From Leptospira ilyithenensis (GTDB lineage Bacteria > Spirochaetota > Leptospiria > Leptospirales > Leptospiraceae), in assembly GCF_004771005.1 (NCBI RefSeq), contig NZ_RQHV01000062.1, positions 1 through 64,000 of the forward strand: a DNA stretch of 64,000 nt, written 5' to 3'. A model generated the notes under the pieces. That model was not told where the DNA came from and did not search any database. It saw only the letters and a program-made list of their open reading frames with translations. Shown here one piece after another: positions 17,629 to 26,137 of the stretch. Made by a program: the position numbers and the translations under genes. Every line of letters starts with the position of its first letter. The stretch's first letter is position 1.

Positions 17629-18115
17629 TCAATTCGTCCTTTTCATCCGTGGCTAACTCTTGTTCGATGGTATCTTCCGTGTAACCTTCTTCCGGCAATA
17701 CTTGAAAGTTCACCTCATCCACAGTCTCGCCTTCGTGGACTATTTTCAAAAGATATTCCCCTGCAATGAGCCCTGTGAATTCGTCTCTGATGGAATTGGA
17801 TTCCAGTTCCGCAAATTTCTTTTTGATATCCACTTGCACATAATCCAGTTCATAACGATTGAGTGAGATATAAATCTCAGTCTCTTTACCGGGATTACGG
17901 GAGAATGTATAAACGTAATGAATCGTATCTGTAGGAGAAAAGATAAGACCATCGCGCATCATTTTATAATCCGTGATGATCATGATATGTTTTTCCAGAA
18001 TGTCTAAATCACCGGTTTTGGAGGTAGCCCAACCAAATTCTCCTTTGGGAACACCGCAATTGATGGCAAAACAGAGTGCAGGGAGGAGGATTAGGATACG
18101 ATAGAAGGGAAACAT
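17612..18115 (-). CDS. Lipoprotein of unknown function
   Basis: A protein of 167 residues with a typical lipoprotein signal: ILILLPALCFAINC puts the lipidated cysteine at residue 20. The mature part is mostly beta-strand in character (IHYVYTFSRNPGKETEIYISLN; GLIAGEYLLKIVHEGETVDEVNFQV), suggesting an immunoglobulin-like or beta-sandwich fold. The C-terminal 25 residues are acidic. I do not recognise a family. It lies 50 bp downstream of the small membrane gene at 18166-18351 and may be the last gene of the pgs transcription unit, but nothing else links it. Confidence 0.7.
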   Translation of the reverse strand: MFPFYRILILLPALCFAINCGVPKGEFGWATSKTGDLDILEKHIMIITDYKMMRDGLIFSPTDTIHYVYTFSRNPGKETEIYISLNRYELDYVQVDIKKKFAELESNSIRDEFTGLIAGEYLLKIVHEGETVDEVNFQVLPEEGYTEDTIEQELATDEKDELIKYSR

Positions 18116-18165
18116 TCTAATTCTATCATCGGAAGGAGTGGAATTTTTAGAAAAAAGAAATCGGG

Positions 18166-18351
18166 TTAATCTTCCAAAATCCTTCCTTTTTCGGAGATGT
18201 CTTTTTCCTTATGAAAGCCCTGTCTAGGACCGGGAACTTCCGTTTTGTATCGAATTTGTTCTTGTTTCACATGTGCCGAAAAACTAAAAAATCGGGAAAG
18301 GATTCGGAACACATAAAACAACAGAAGAGAAAGTATTATGATTTTGATCAC
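18166..18351 (-). CDS. Small single-pass membrane protein after pgsW
   Basis: A 61-residue frame. The first 20 residues (MIKIIILSLLLFYVFRILSRFF) are one hydrophobic segment, followed by a hydrophilic charged tail. It lies 50 bp after pgsW in the same direction, with no gene on the other strand to explain it. In Bacillus the poly-gamma-glutamate operons end with a small membrane peptide (PgsE/CapE, about 50 residues), and this gene is in a comparable place and size. That parallel is positional; no sequence similarity is claimed. Confidence 0.55.
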   Translation of the reverse strand: MIKIIILSLLLFYVFRILSRFFSFSAHVKQEQIRYKTEVPGPRQGFHKEKDISEKGRILED

Positions 18352-18401
18352 GATTTTATCCTACTCTTTAGACGAAAGAGGTGCAAGCGTTTTCCAAAGA
18401 T

Positions 18402-19535
18402 TTATTTGCGTCGGATGGTTTCCGGTAATTGGAAGTCCGTTTGGTTTCCACCCCATCCCAATTTGGTGATTCCATACAATCCCATGGAAAGAAAAACCAG
18501 GATTCCGATACACAGCCAGGGATTGTATTCTTCCTGGACGAACACTTTTCCTTCTCCCGGTTTCGGGGTTTTCTTCGGTGCAATGGGTAAGCCGAATTTG
18601 CGGGCCAGGGATTCTACTTGGATCACATTGATGACCGGGATATCTCTTTGCAAAAACTCTTTGATCACGGAATCGGGAGGATTGATATCGTCCGGCAATT
18701 GAGTGATGAGTCCGCTCTTAAACACCTGTTTGCCGAGACTTGTCCCGAGAACAGTGGTACCTCCTCCTATATTGATAAATGCTTTGATTTGTTTTCCGGC
18801 GGAGAGTTTTTGATAAAGATCCATTCTTTTTTTGATTGAATCTTCGAAACTGAGCGGATCAATATAGATCACCTTATTCCGTTTAATACCGGTTAAAAGA
18901 TAATCCTTTCCTTCTTTGGACATTCCGATCGCTTTGTCTTGGGTGCCTCCGAGGGAAGCATGCGTCGATCTTACGGAAAAAACGGATTCCTCCGACAATA
19001 TTCTTTCCATATCCAGCCACAACATATGAGGATGATTGGCGCCGAATTGGGAAGCGGATGTGCTTGCGATGATGATAGGTTTCAGCTTGAGGGTTTCCAA
19101 CGCTGCAAACAAACAAACGTTCATTGCAGGAAAGGACCCGGAAACCGCAACGGCGATCGTATCTCCTTCTTCCAACTTTGCTCTTTTCAATAAATGCAAA
19201 ATCACTGCGGCAAAGTTCGGGTTTACGGATGTTTGTTTGGAAGAAAGAGATCCCGTATTGCTCGTAACGGGACTTAAAAACTCACCGACGAGACCGGTGT
19301 TAGCCGGGTCCCAATCTTTATAATCCGGTTTTTTTTTCTTCAGTAGATCCGAGCGTAAAACTTGGAACGCCCGTTCCGCTAATTTAGCCGCATGGATCTT
19401 CTTTTTGAAGTAAGGTTGTTCTTTTTTTACTTTGAAGGATTCCGTTGCAATTAATCCCAAAACGGCGAATAACGCCAGAAGTGCGATGGCAATACTCGAA
19501 TGTTTCCAAAAACTCCAATAGATGCGGGTGATCAT
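18402..19535 (-). CDS. pgsW: Poly-gamma-glutamate system protein PgsW
   Basis: A protein of 377 residues with a membrane anchor near each end: an N-terminal segment (SIAIALLALFAVLGLIATESF) and a C-terminal one (PWLCIGILVFLSMGLYGI). The region between has repeated glycine-rich motifs (TIAVAVSGSFPAMNVCLFAAL, INIGGGTTVLGTSLGKQV). Its arrangement directly after pgsB and pgsC matches the PgsW family, associated with poly-gamma-glutamate synthesis in Leptospira and Fusobacterium in place of PgsA/CapA. The biochemical role is not established. The start overlaps pgsC by 4 nt. Confidence 0.8.
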   Translation of the reverse strand: MITRIYWSFWKHSSIAIALLALFAVLGLIATESFKVKKEQPYFKKKIHAAKLAERAFQVLRSDLLKKKKPDYKDWDPANTGLVGEFLSPVTSNTGSLSSKQTSVNPNFAAVILHLLKRAKLEEGDTIAVAVSGSFPAMNVCLFAALETLKLKPIIIASTSASQFGANHPHMLWLDMERILSEESVFSVRSTHASLGGTQDKAIGMSKEGKDYLLTGIKRNKVIYIDPLSFEDSIKKRMDLYQKLSAGKQIKAFINIGGGTTVLGTSLGKQVFKSGLITQLPDDINPPDSVIKEFLQRDIPVINVIQVESLARKFGLPIAPKKTPKPGEGKVFVQEEYNPWLCIGILVFLSMGLYGITKLGWGGNQTDFQLPETIRRK

Positions 19536-19990
19536 AAAAATTCGGAACCTATGGAAAGAATCAGTAACATTTTTACCATGATGGATGCAATCACCAGGAC
19601 TGATGTGGTTTCAATTACACCTTGTCTTTCGAACCAGATTCCGATCAGGCCGGGGATGATGAATCCGATGCTTCTTACATCGGAAAGAAGAGGAGTTTCT
19701 ATATCGGGTAAAATCTGAAAATTGAAAAGATAACCGTAAAAATAGCCGAATAACAGAATCAGTACGGTCTTTCGTTTTCCAAATAGAATGAAAAGGAAGG
19801 ATAAAAGTTCCACCGTTAGGTAAGCAAATAGTGCAATTAGAAATGTAATCGCTAGGTTTTTAGGATGGTTCAGGTTGAGTGCGATATAACCCGGAACGAC
19901 AAGTCCTGTTCCTACAATTCCGAAAAATTCGGAAAAGACCAGACTTATGACAAGACTGAGCCCTATGGAGAGAGATAAAATATCATTCAT
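19532..19990 (-). CDS. pgsC: Poly-gamma-glutamate biosynthesis protein PgsC/CapC
   Basis: A protein of 152 residues with four or five membrane segments, the size and character of CapC/PgsC. The N-terminal LSLSIGLSLVISLVFSEFFGIVGTGLVVPGYIAL fits the family's conserved start, including the GLVVPGY turn. With PgsB it forms the membrane ligase that polymerises glutamate and helps export the polymer. It overlaps pgsB by 8 nt upstream and pgsW by 4 nt downstream, so the three are translationally coupled. Confidence 0.88.
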   Translation of the reverse strand: MNDILSLSIGLSLVISLVFSEFFGIVGTGLVVPGYIALNLNHPKNLAITFLIALFAYLTVELLSFLFILFGKRKTVLILLFGYFYGYLFNFQILPDIETPLLSDVRSIGFIIPGLIGIWFERQGVIETTSVLVIASIMVKMLLILSIGSEFL

Positions 19991-21191
19991 TTCTGTTGTC
20001 TATCTTTGCCCTGTTTTTTAGATACTGAGTGAGCTCAAGTCCCATTCCGGCAATATTCCCTAGTCCGAGTACAAAGGACTTCGGTTTCATTTGTGCCACA
20101 AGAGATTCAAAAATCAAATCTATATTATAATCTTCCCAATTGAAAACGCGCATTCCTTCCTTACATTCTTTCTTCAAGTAATGCATTGCGTATTTGGTTC
20201 CCGCCCCGATGAGAAAGATGGCATTTACATCCGCCCACTTCGCAATCTCTTGGGCAAGCAGCTTGCTCCTTTCCAGTCTGTCCTCTCTGCAATGGAAAAG
20301 CAAAAATCCGGAACGATCTTTTGAATATCTTTTTTTTGCTTCGTTCCAAATCATTCGGGTACTTTCCGTATCATTGGCAGCCATTGCGTTGATGAACAAT
20401 ATATCTTTTCCGAAAAACTGAATCGGTAAAACAGTGAGTGCACCAGGATCGGGTTCCGAACTTATCATCGCTTGGAATGCAACATCTCGACTAACGCCTA
20501 ACTCCTGGCAAACTTTTAAAGCAATGGCAACGTTTTCCTTATGTTCCCAATAGGAAAATCTTGCAATTTCGGCATCCGTGACCAAAAAATCCTTGGAAGA
20601 AGTTCCACTCACTTCGATCCAATCGGTTTTTCTGTCTTTGCATACTTCTCCGATGATTTTTTTGAATTTGGTCTCGCCTGTAATCAGTTTGCCGCCAATG
20701 GGAATCGTGGAAGCAAGAGCATGCGCCACATCATCCAGATTAGGTCCCATTACGTCCAGATGATCTTCTCTGATATTGGAGATCACTCCGATTGTGGATT
20801 TTAAAATCATCCCTTCGCTGGCCCATTGGTAACGTGGTTCCAAAGCCATACATTCGATGACGATGGAGGTCGCATTTTCTTTTTTGGCAGCTTTCAAAAT
20901 GGAGATCTGTTCCAGGATGGAAGGTCTGCCGAAACGATGGACGGCTCTTTCCGTTCCGTCAGGCAATATCATTCTTGCCAAAGTGCCTGTGGTTTTTGCA
21001 AAAACCCTTTCTCCATTGGCGGCGAGACCTGCCCGTATAAGTCTAGTTATACTGGATTTCCCTCTTGTTCCGTTCACATGAATTCTATTACGAAAACCCG
21101 ATAGTGTCATCCGATGGATCAAAAGTTCGATGAGATAGTAAAAAAGTAGGAGGGAAATAAGTACAAAAAATAGAATCGTATTTGATTTCAT
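19983..21191 (-). CDS. pgsB: Poly-gamma-glutamate synthase PgsB/CapB
   Basis: A protein of 402 residues. An N-terminal membrane segment (residues 4-26) is followed by the ATP loop NGTRGKSS at 40-47, the modified P-loop of Mur-ligase-like amide ligases. Other ligase signatures are IVIECMALEP, NIREDHLDVMG and FINAMAANDTEST. It should activate the gamma-carboxyl of glutamate with ATP and join glutamates into poly-gamma-glutamate at the inner membrane. It is the first gene of the pgsB-pgsC-pgsW cluster and lies divergent from the SpoIIE gene, with 94 bp between them for promoters. Confidence 0.92.
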   Translation of the reverse strand: MKSNTILFFVLISLLLFYYLIELLIHRMTLSGFRNRIHVNGTRGKSSITRLIRAGLAANGERVFAKTTGTLARMILPDGTERAVHRFGRPSILEQISILKAAKKENATSIVIECMALEPRYQWASEGMILKSTIGVISNIREDHLDVMGPNLDDVAHALASTIPIGGKLITGETKFKKIIGEVCKDRKTDWIEVSGTSSKDFLVTDAEIARFSYWEHKENVAIALKVCQELGVSRDVAFQAMISSEPDPGALTVLPIQFFGKDILFINAMAANDTESTRMIWNEAKKRYSKDRSGFLLFHCREDRLERSKLLAQEIAKWADVNAIFLIGAGTKYAMHYLKKECKEGMRVFNWEDYNIDLIFESLVAQMKPKSFVLGLGNIAGMGLELTQYLKNRAKIDNRNE

Positions 21192-21285
21192 ACGTGTTGC
21201 TACGCCGGATTACACGATTCGTTTAAGAGAATGTCATCAGATTGAAATACGAAAGGTTTAAGGTTTAGTTTGGACATGAAATCTT

Positions 21286-23682
21286 ATGAGCATTCGTTAT
21301 AAATTTTTACTCATCCTGAGTGTCAGTCAAATCATCTTGGTTTTGGCACTCACTACAAGTTTTGCCTACCTACTACAAGCTGTAAAGAATATACCGCAAA
21401 CGCAAAGGGCTGAAGACTTATCCCGAAACTTCCAGAGGGAGTTGGATTTTAAAGAAGAAAAATTGCGGCTTTTGTTGGAAGAAATTACGATCAATCCCAC
21501 AACCAAAGGAATTTTAGAAAAGGGACTGAACAATCGAAACGTATTTCATTCGGAGTTGGCTTATTTTCAAAAAATCATGAGCCGTTACGGGCTTTCCCTG
21601 TTTGAGATTGGGGATGCGAACGGCAAGGTGCTTTTTCGTTTTCATAGACCAAAGGATTTCGGGGATGATAAAAGAAATCAGCCGATCATTCAGAAAGCGT
21701 TGCAAGGACAGTGGGCCGCAAGCCTGGAAGACGGACATAGCGGGTTGGGCTTTCGGCTTGCAGCACCTTTGATGGGGAAAGGCACAATCCTCATCGGTCA
21801 GGTAGTGGACGATAAGTTCACTAAAACCATTTCCAAAGACAATCGCATTCATCTTGCCATCTTGCAGGAAGGTAAGGTGAAAACGATCGGATCGGATATC
21901 ATTCGTTCGGTGATTAAAGAAGATCCCAAACTTTTGGAAAACAATCAGAGGTTTCATTTTAAGGACAAGCCGTATTATATAGTTAAGATCCCTTATACCG
22001 GAAAGGAAAACACACTTCAAAATCTGGAATTTAACGTGATGATCGATGAAAACGAAGTGGAATCCAAAACTTTCAGAATCTGGTCGTTTTTTACGATCGC
22101 ATCATTTTTGTTATTTGGAATTATATTTGTAACTTCGTTTTTGTTTTCTCAAGACATGGTGGAAGCGATCAAATTGCTTACCAACGCAATGAATGACATT
22201 GAAAATTGGAAACCGGAAACACTTCCTACAAAACGTAAAGACGAGATAGGACAGATGGGAAGGGTTTTTGTCGAGATGAAAGAAGAACTTTATGTTCATC
22301 AGAACAATTTGGAAGATTTGGTGGAACAGAGGACCCATGAGTTGAATGAAACTTTGGAAGAAGTCCAGAAACTGAAGGAAAAACAGGATGGAGATTATTT
22401 TCTCACATCACTTCTCATCAAACCGTTGCGAGGTGCTTTTGCAAAATCGGAGACGGTTTCTGTTTCCATTCTGGAGAGACAAAAAAAAGAATTTAGCTTT
22501 CGAAGCAGAAAATCCGAGATCGGAGGCGATCTCACCGCAACGGATACGATTTTACTTCTGGGAAAAAAATATACTGTCTTCTTAAACGCGGATGCCATGG
22601 GAAAATCCATTCAAGGAGCCGGAGGGGCTCTTGTTATGGGAACTGTTTTTAAGTCGATCGTAACCAGAACTCAAAAACTAAAATATATGCAAGACCGTCA
22701 TCCGGAGAGATGGCTGAAAGAATGTTTCCAGGAAGTGCATAATGTTTTTATCAGCTTTGACGGACATATGCTACTATCGGCTGTTATGGGACTTGTGGAT
22801 GAAGAGACAGGAACATTATACTTTATCAATGCGGAACATCCCTGGTTGGTTTTGTATCGTGATGGAATCGCCGGATTTTTGGATCAGGAACATTCCCTTC
22901 GTAAAATCGGATTTACGGAGATGAACGGTGAAGAGGTTTCGATTCAGGTTTTTCCTTTGAAGCAGGGGGATGTTGTGATCATCGGTTCGGACGGAAGGGA
23001 TGATATTCTTATCAGTGAAGATGAAGAATTGCGTGTGATCAATGATGATGAAACTTTATTTCTTAAACGTGTGGAAGAGGGGGGAGGGGATTTATATCAG
23101 ATCGAAGAAGCGATTCTTGAAACCGGTGAATTCACAGATGATTTCAGCTTGCTTCGAATTTCCTTTTTAGAGGAAAAAAACGATCGATCGGCGAATACCA
23201 CCAAACAAAAAGAATACTATATCAAATTGAATGAAGGGATTCAATCTTATCGGGACGGAAACTGGGAAAATGCGATCATCTCGCTTGAGTTGGCGTTGGA
23301 ATCCGAATCGGAAGATCCTTATTGTTTGCGGGAGCTTTCCAAACTTTATATCAAATCGGAAAGATACGAAGAGGCAATTGTTCATGCTGAAAAATACCTT
23401 AAGACCAATCCGCAGGATACGGATTTTCTTTTTTATATCGCTTTTGCTTATAAACAAAAAAGAAACTACGAACAGGCTTGTGATTTTTCGGAAAGACTCA
23501 GACTCCGCGATCCCAAAAATTTTAAAAACTTACTTTTGTTAACTGAAATTCTGATGCATATGAAAAATACGGACAAGGCGGGAATTTTATTGGAAACAAT
23601 GGAAGAAAATTCTCCTGGAAATGCCAAAGTTGCCAAGTTGAGAAATTTTTGGAAAAAGATGGTAGGCGCGTTTACTTCTTAA
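21286..23682 (+). CDS. Membrane SpoIIE-type phosphatase with sensor, HAMP and TPR regions
   Basis: A protein of 798 residues. Order: membrane segment 1 (about 7-30), an extracytoplasmic sensor region (about 31-265), membrane segment 2 (about 267-287), a HAMP linker with DEIGQMGRVF, a short coiled coil, a PP2C-type SpoIIE phosphatase domain (about 385-610, with EIGGDLTATD and NADAMGKSIQGAGGAL as metal-binding parts), then TPR repeats (about 625-798). It probably dephosphorylates a STAS anti-sigma antagonist in a partner-switching pathway. The obvious candidate is the convergent STAS gene at 23672-24010, whose 3' end overlaps by 11 bp. No anti-sigma kinase is nearby. Confidence 0.88.
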   Translation: MSIRYKFLLILSVSQIILVLALTTSFAYLLQAVKNIPQTQRAEDLSRNFQRELDFKEEKLRLLLEEITINPTTKGILEKGLNNRNVFHSELAYFQKIMSRYGLSLFEIGDANGKVLFRFHRPKDFGDDKRNQPIIQKALQGQWAASLEDGHSGLGFRLAAPLMGKGTILIGQVVDDKFTKTISKDNRIHLAILQEGKVKTIGSDIIRSVIKEDPKLLENNQRFHFKDKPYYIVKIPYTGKENTLQNLEFNVMIDENEVESKTFRIWSFFTIASFLLFGIIFVTSFLFSQDMVEAIKLLTNAMNDIENWKPETLPTKRKDEIGQMGRVFVEMKEELYVHQNNLEDLVEQRTHELNETLEEVQKLKEKQDGDYFLTSLLIKPLRGAFAKSETVSVSILERQKKEFSFRSRKSEIGGDLTATDTILLLGKKYTVFLNADAMGKSIQGAGGALVMGTVFKSIVTRTQKLKYMQDRHPERWLKECFQEVHNVFISFDGHMLLSAVMGLVDEETGTLYFINAEHPWLVLYRDGIAGFLDQEHSLRKIGFTEMNGEEVSIQVFPLKQGDVVIIGSDGRDDILISEDEELRVINDDETLFLKRVEEGGGDLYQIEEAILETGEFTDDFSLLRISFLEEKNDRSANTTKQKEYYIKLNEGIQSYRDGNWENAIISLELALESESEDPYCLRELSKLYIKSERYEEAIVHAEKYLKTNPQDTDFLFYIAFAYKQKRNYEQACDFSERLRLRDPKNFKNLLLLTEILMHMKNTDKAGILLETMEENSPGNAKVAKLRNFWKKMVGAFTS

Positions 23683-24010
23683 AAGAAGAAAGTGCTTCGT
23701 CCAGAGATTCGAAAATCAGAATCACAGAAGAGATCTTGGAGATACGAAAAATTTGTTGGATGGTTTTGGATACATTTGCAATCCGAAGCCCTCCACCTGA
23801 CTCGGCAAGTTTGTCATTGAGAGACATAATGAGTCCGAAACCGGAAGAATCGATGAAGTTCACTCCTTCCAGATCAAATATAAATTTGAACTCATTTTGA
23901 GCAAAAGACTCCCTGATTCTTTCCTTCAAGATTCCGGCATTTAACATATCTAAGTTTCCGAAAAGTTTCAGAACTATAATGTCATTTGTCTTTGACTCAG
24001 TGTATTCCAT
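23672..24010 (-). CDS. STAS-domain anti-sigma factor antagonist
   Basis: A protein of 112 residues made of one STAS domain, of the SpoIIAA/RsbV type. FDLEGVNFIDSSGFGLI carries the conserved serine (DSSG) whose phosphorylation normally controls binding to an anti-sigma factor. It is adjacent and convergent to a SpoIIE phosphatase, the enzyme class that removes that phosphate. A second STAS gene is at 50359-50712, but no anti-sigma kinase or sigma factor is in the window. Confidence 0.9.
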   Translation of the reverse strand: MEYTESKTNDIIVLKLFGNLDMLNAGILKERIRESFAQNEFKFIFDLEGVNFIDSSGFGLIMSLNDKLAESGGGLRIANVSKTIQQIFRISKISSVILIFESLDEALSSFKK

Positions 24011-24054
24011 TAAACGCTTAGAGGATAATCAATTTTCGGTATTGGTCAATCAGA

Positions 24055-26130
24055 TTAATTTACGAATTTATCCCATTTTTCTTGAACGGAAACAACCCTG
24101 AGGATTCTCCAGATCAGATTGGAGCCGTTTTCCGAATTGGTCATAATCACGATCCCATATCCCTTGTTTGCGTTAAAAAATGCCAGCGACTTATGTCCCT
24201 TTGTATGGCCGCCATGGAAAAAATATTCGGAAGGACCGGATTGGTTGATAAAAAAGCCCCGGCCTACGAGCGCATGCACCGTCAGATTGGCAGCACTCAT
24301 TTTAGGAGTGAGTAGGTATTTTGCGGAAGATTCGGAAATCAGAGAAGAGTTACCTTTGGTAGCGAGTGCCACTTCCGCAAAAACATTGCCAATTTCTTCC
24401 GGAGTGGTCCAAAGCCCTCCTGCGGCCAGTTCGGGTGTGACAAATTTTTTTTCTTCCAGGATTTCTCCCTTTTCATCATGACCTTCGCAGTGATCGTCCG
24501 CTTCAGTCAGGTTTTGGCGAAAACTGCTTCGTTTCCAACTGAGAGGTTTTCCCACATATTTAGTGATCACTTTGGGAAAAGAAAGCCTGGTTGCTTCTAC
24601 GATCGCTTCCTGGATGACGCTATAACCCGCTCCCGAATAACGGGACTTAGATCCCGGTTTGTAGTATATTTCCAAGCCATGGCCAGGTTTGGGAGAGAAA
24701 GAATCTTGAATGTCCGTTAGGTGCTTTTTGTTTTGGTTGATCGGATCATCCCAGTTTCCTTTTTCCGTGAGTCCGCTCGTATGAGAAAGCAGACTGTCCA
24801 AATTGACAAATGAACCTTTTTCTTTTTTCTGATACCTGATATGAAATTTCAGCAATTTTTGATTCCAGTTGGAATAAAGATTCAGCTTTCCTTCTTCGGC
24901 AAGTTTTACTGCGGTGACTGCGGTGACTGTTTTGGAAAGGGAACCCGCACGAAACAAAGTATTTTCCGTTACTTTGTTTGAAGTTTTTAAATTGCGAACA
25001 CCGTAGTTTTTTTTCCAAACCAGTTTGTAGTTTTTATAAACGGCCACTCCGATAGCAGGGACTTTGCTTTCTTTCATCAAAGTTTCCAAATCCACTTCCG
25101 TTTGATTTTTAGGAGCTTCTCTCAGCTTTAATTTTTTACCACCAAATATAGATTCGGTGAGAATGGATTTATATGAGGACAAATCTCCTTTGGTGCCTCC
25201 CCACGGATTTACAATCGAGATCAGTATATCGCTTTTTCGATCCTGGTAAAATAGATTGGCAATCCCTTTTACTTTTCCATACGCCCAATGAAAATACTCT
25301 CCTACATACATCCCTTCTCCGAAGTAGATGGAATCTTGCGAGATGGAGTCCTGTAGAATTGTTTTCAAGAAAAGTTTTTCCACTTCTTTTTTGGGCAATA
25401 GACTCGGGTGCAATAGTTCTTCTTTCCAGAGAACAAGATCCTCCGGGTTGGAGTAAATTCCGCTATTTCCCAGAAACGGATCGTGAACATCCACATAGGA
25501 ATGATTCATGTTCAACGGTTTTAAAATCGTTTCTTTGATATAATCGGAATATGATTGTTCTGAGAGTGTTTCTATCAGATAACCTAATATAAAATAGTCG
25601 AGTCTCGTGTACTTCCAGTATTCTCCCGGAGGAAAAGAAGGTTGTAGGAAGGAAGAAGTAAAACTATTTCGAACCTGGATTCTTTTTTGGGCTTCGAGTT
25701 TAGAATCAAAATGGGAATCGATTTCTATAAATCGGGGAAGACCGCTTGTGTGTTTGAGCAAATTTTCAATCGTGATTTCTTTATGGGGAAACCAGGAAAG
25801 ATATTTGACCACAGGGTCGGATTCTTTGATGTTTTTTTCCCTGAGAAGGATTCTGAGCGCGAAAGCGGTGAAAGCTTTTGTTACTTCACCTAATGGAAAA
25901 CTATGTTTCCTGTAGAGCTGGTTCGGTTGATTTCCCTTTTTGTGATAGAAAGTTTCTCTGAATAGAATGTCCTTGCCTTTGGCGACGAGGACAACTCCTT
26001 GAAAATTTTCCTGTCTTAGTTTGGTTCTGATCTCCTTTTTTTTTGTTTCCGATAGGGATCCTACTTCTTCGGAACAAGAAATTAAAAATAAAGCAAGAAA
26101 AGAGAAACTTAAAACGGAAAAAAACTTCAT
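24055..26130 (-). CDS. Lipoprotein with two beta-lactamase-fold domains, first one degenerate
   Basis: A protein of 691 residues read from the ATG at 26130. This start gives a lipoprotein signal (LALFLISC) and avoids overlap with gpmI, which ends at 26138. Two serine-hydrolase domains of the class C beta-lactamase fold follow each other. In domain 2 the serine and lysine of SxxK are present (SLSK 397-400), the tyrosine motif is YSG (498-500) and HGG is at 639-641. In domain 1 the SxxK site reads GEVTK (81-85), with glutamate replacing the nucleophile, and the Tyr-x-Asn site reads YTR. Domain 1 is therefore probably not catalytic. Substrate unknown; family members include esterases and D-alanyl peptidases. 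Confidence 0.84.
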   Translation of the reverse strand: MKFFSVLSFSFLALFLISCSEEVGSLSETKKKEIRTKLRQENFQGVVLVAKGKDILFRETFYHKKGNQPNQLYRKHSFPLGEVTKAFTAFALRILLREKNIKESDPVVKYLSWFPHKEITIENLLKHTSGLPRFIEIDSHFDSKLEAQKRIQVRNSFTSSFLQPSFPPGEYWKYTRLDYFILGYLIETLSEQSYSDYIKETILKPLNMNHSYVDVHDPFLGNSGIYSNPEDLVLWKEELLHPSLLPKKEVEKLFLKTILQDSISQDSIYFGEGMYVGEYFHWAYGKVKGIANLFYQDRKSDILISIVNPWGGTKGDLSSYKSILTESIFGGKKLKLREAPKNQTEVDLETLMKESKVPAIGVAVYKNYKLVWKKNYGVRNLKTSNKVTENTLFRAGSLSKTVTAVTAVKLAEEGKLNLYSNWNQKLLKFHIRYQKKEKGSFVNLDSLLSHTSGLTEKGNWDDPINQNKKHLTDIQDSFSPKPGHGLEIYYKPGSKSRYSGAGYSVIQEAIVEATRLSFPKVITKYVGKPLSWKRSSFRQNLTEADDHCEGHDEKGEILEEKKFVTPELAAGGLWTTPEEIGNVFAEVALATKGNSSLISESSAKYLLTPKMSAANLTVHALVGRGFFINQSGPSEYFFHGGHTKGHKSLAFFNANKGYGIVIMTNSENGSNLIWRILRVVSVQEKWDKFVN

Positions 26131-26137
26131 ATAAAAA

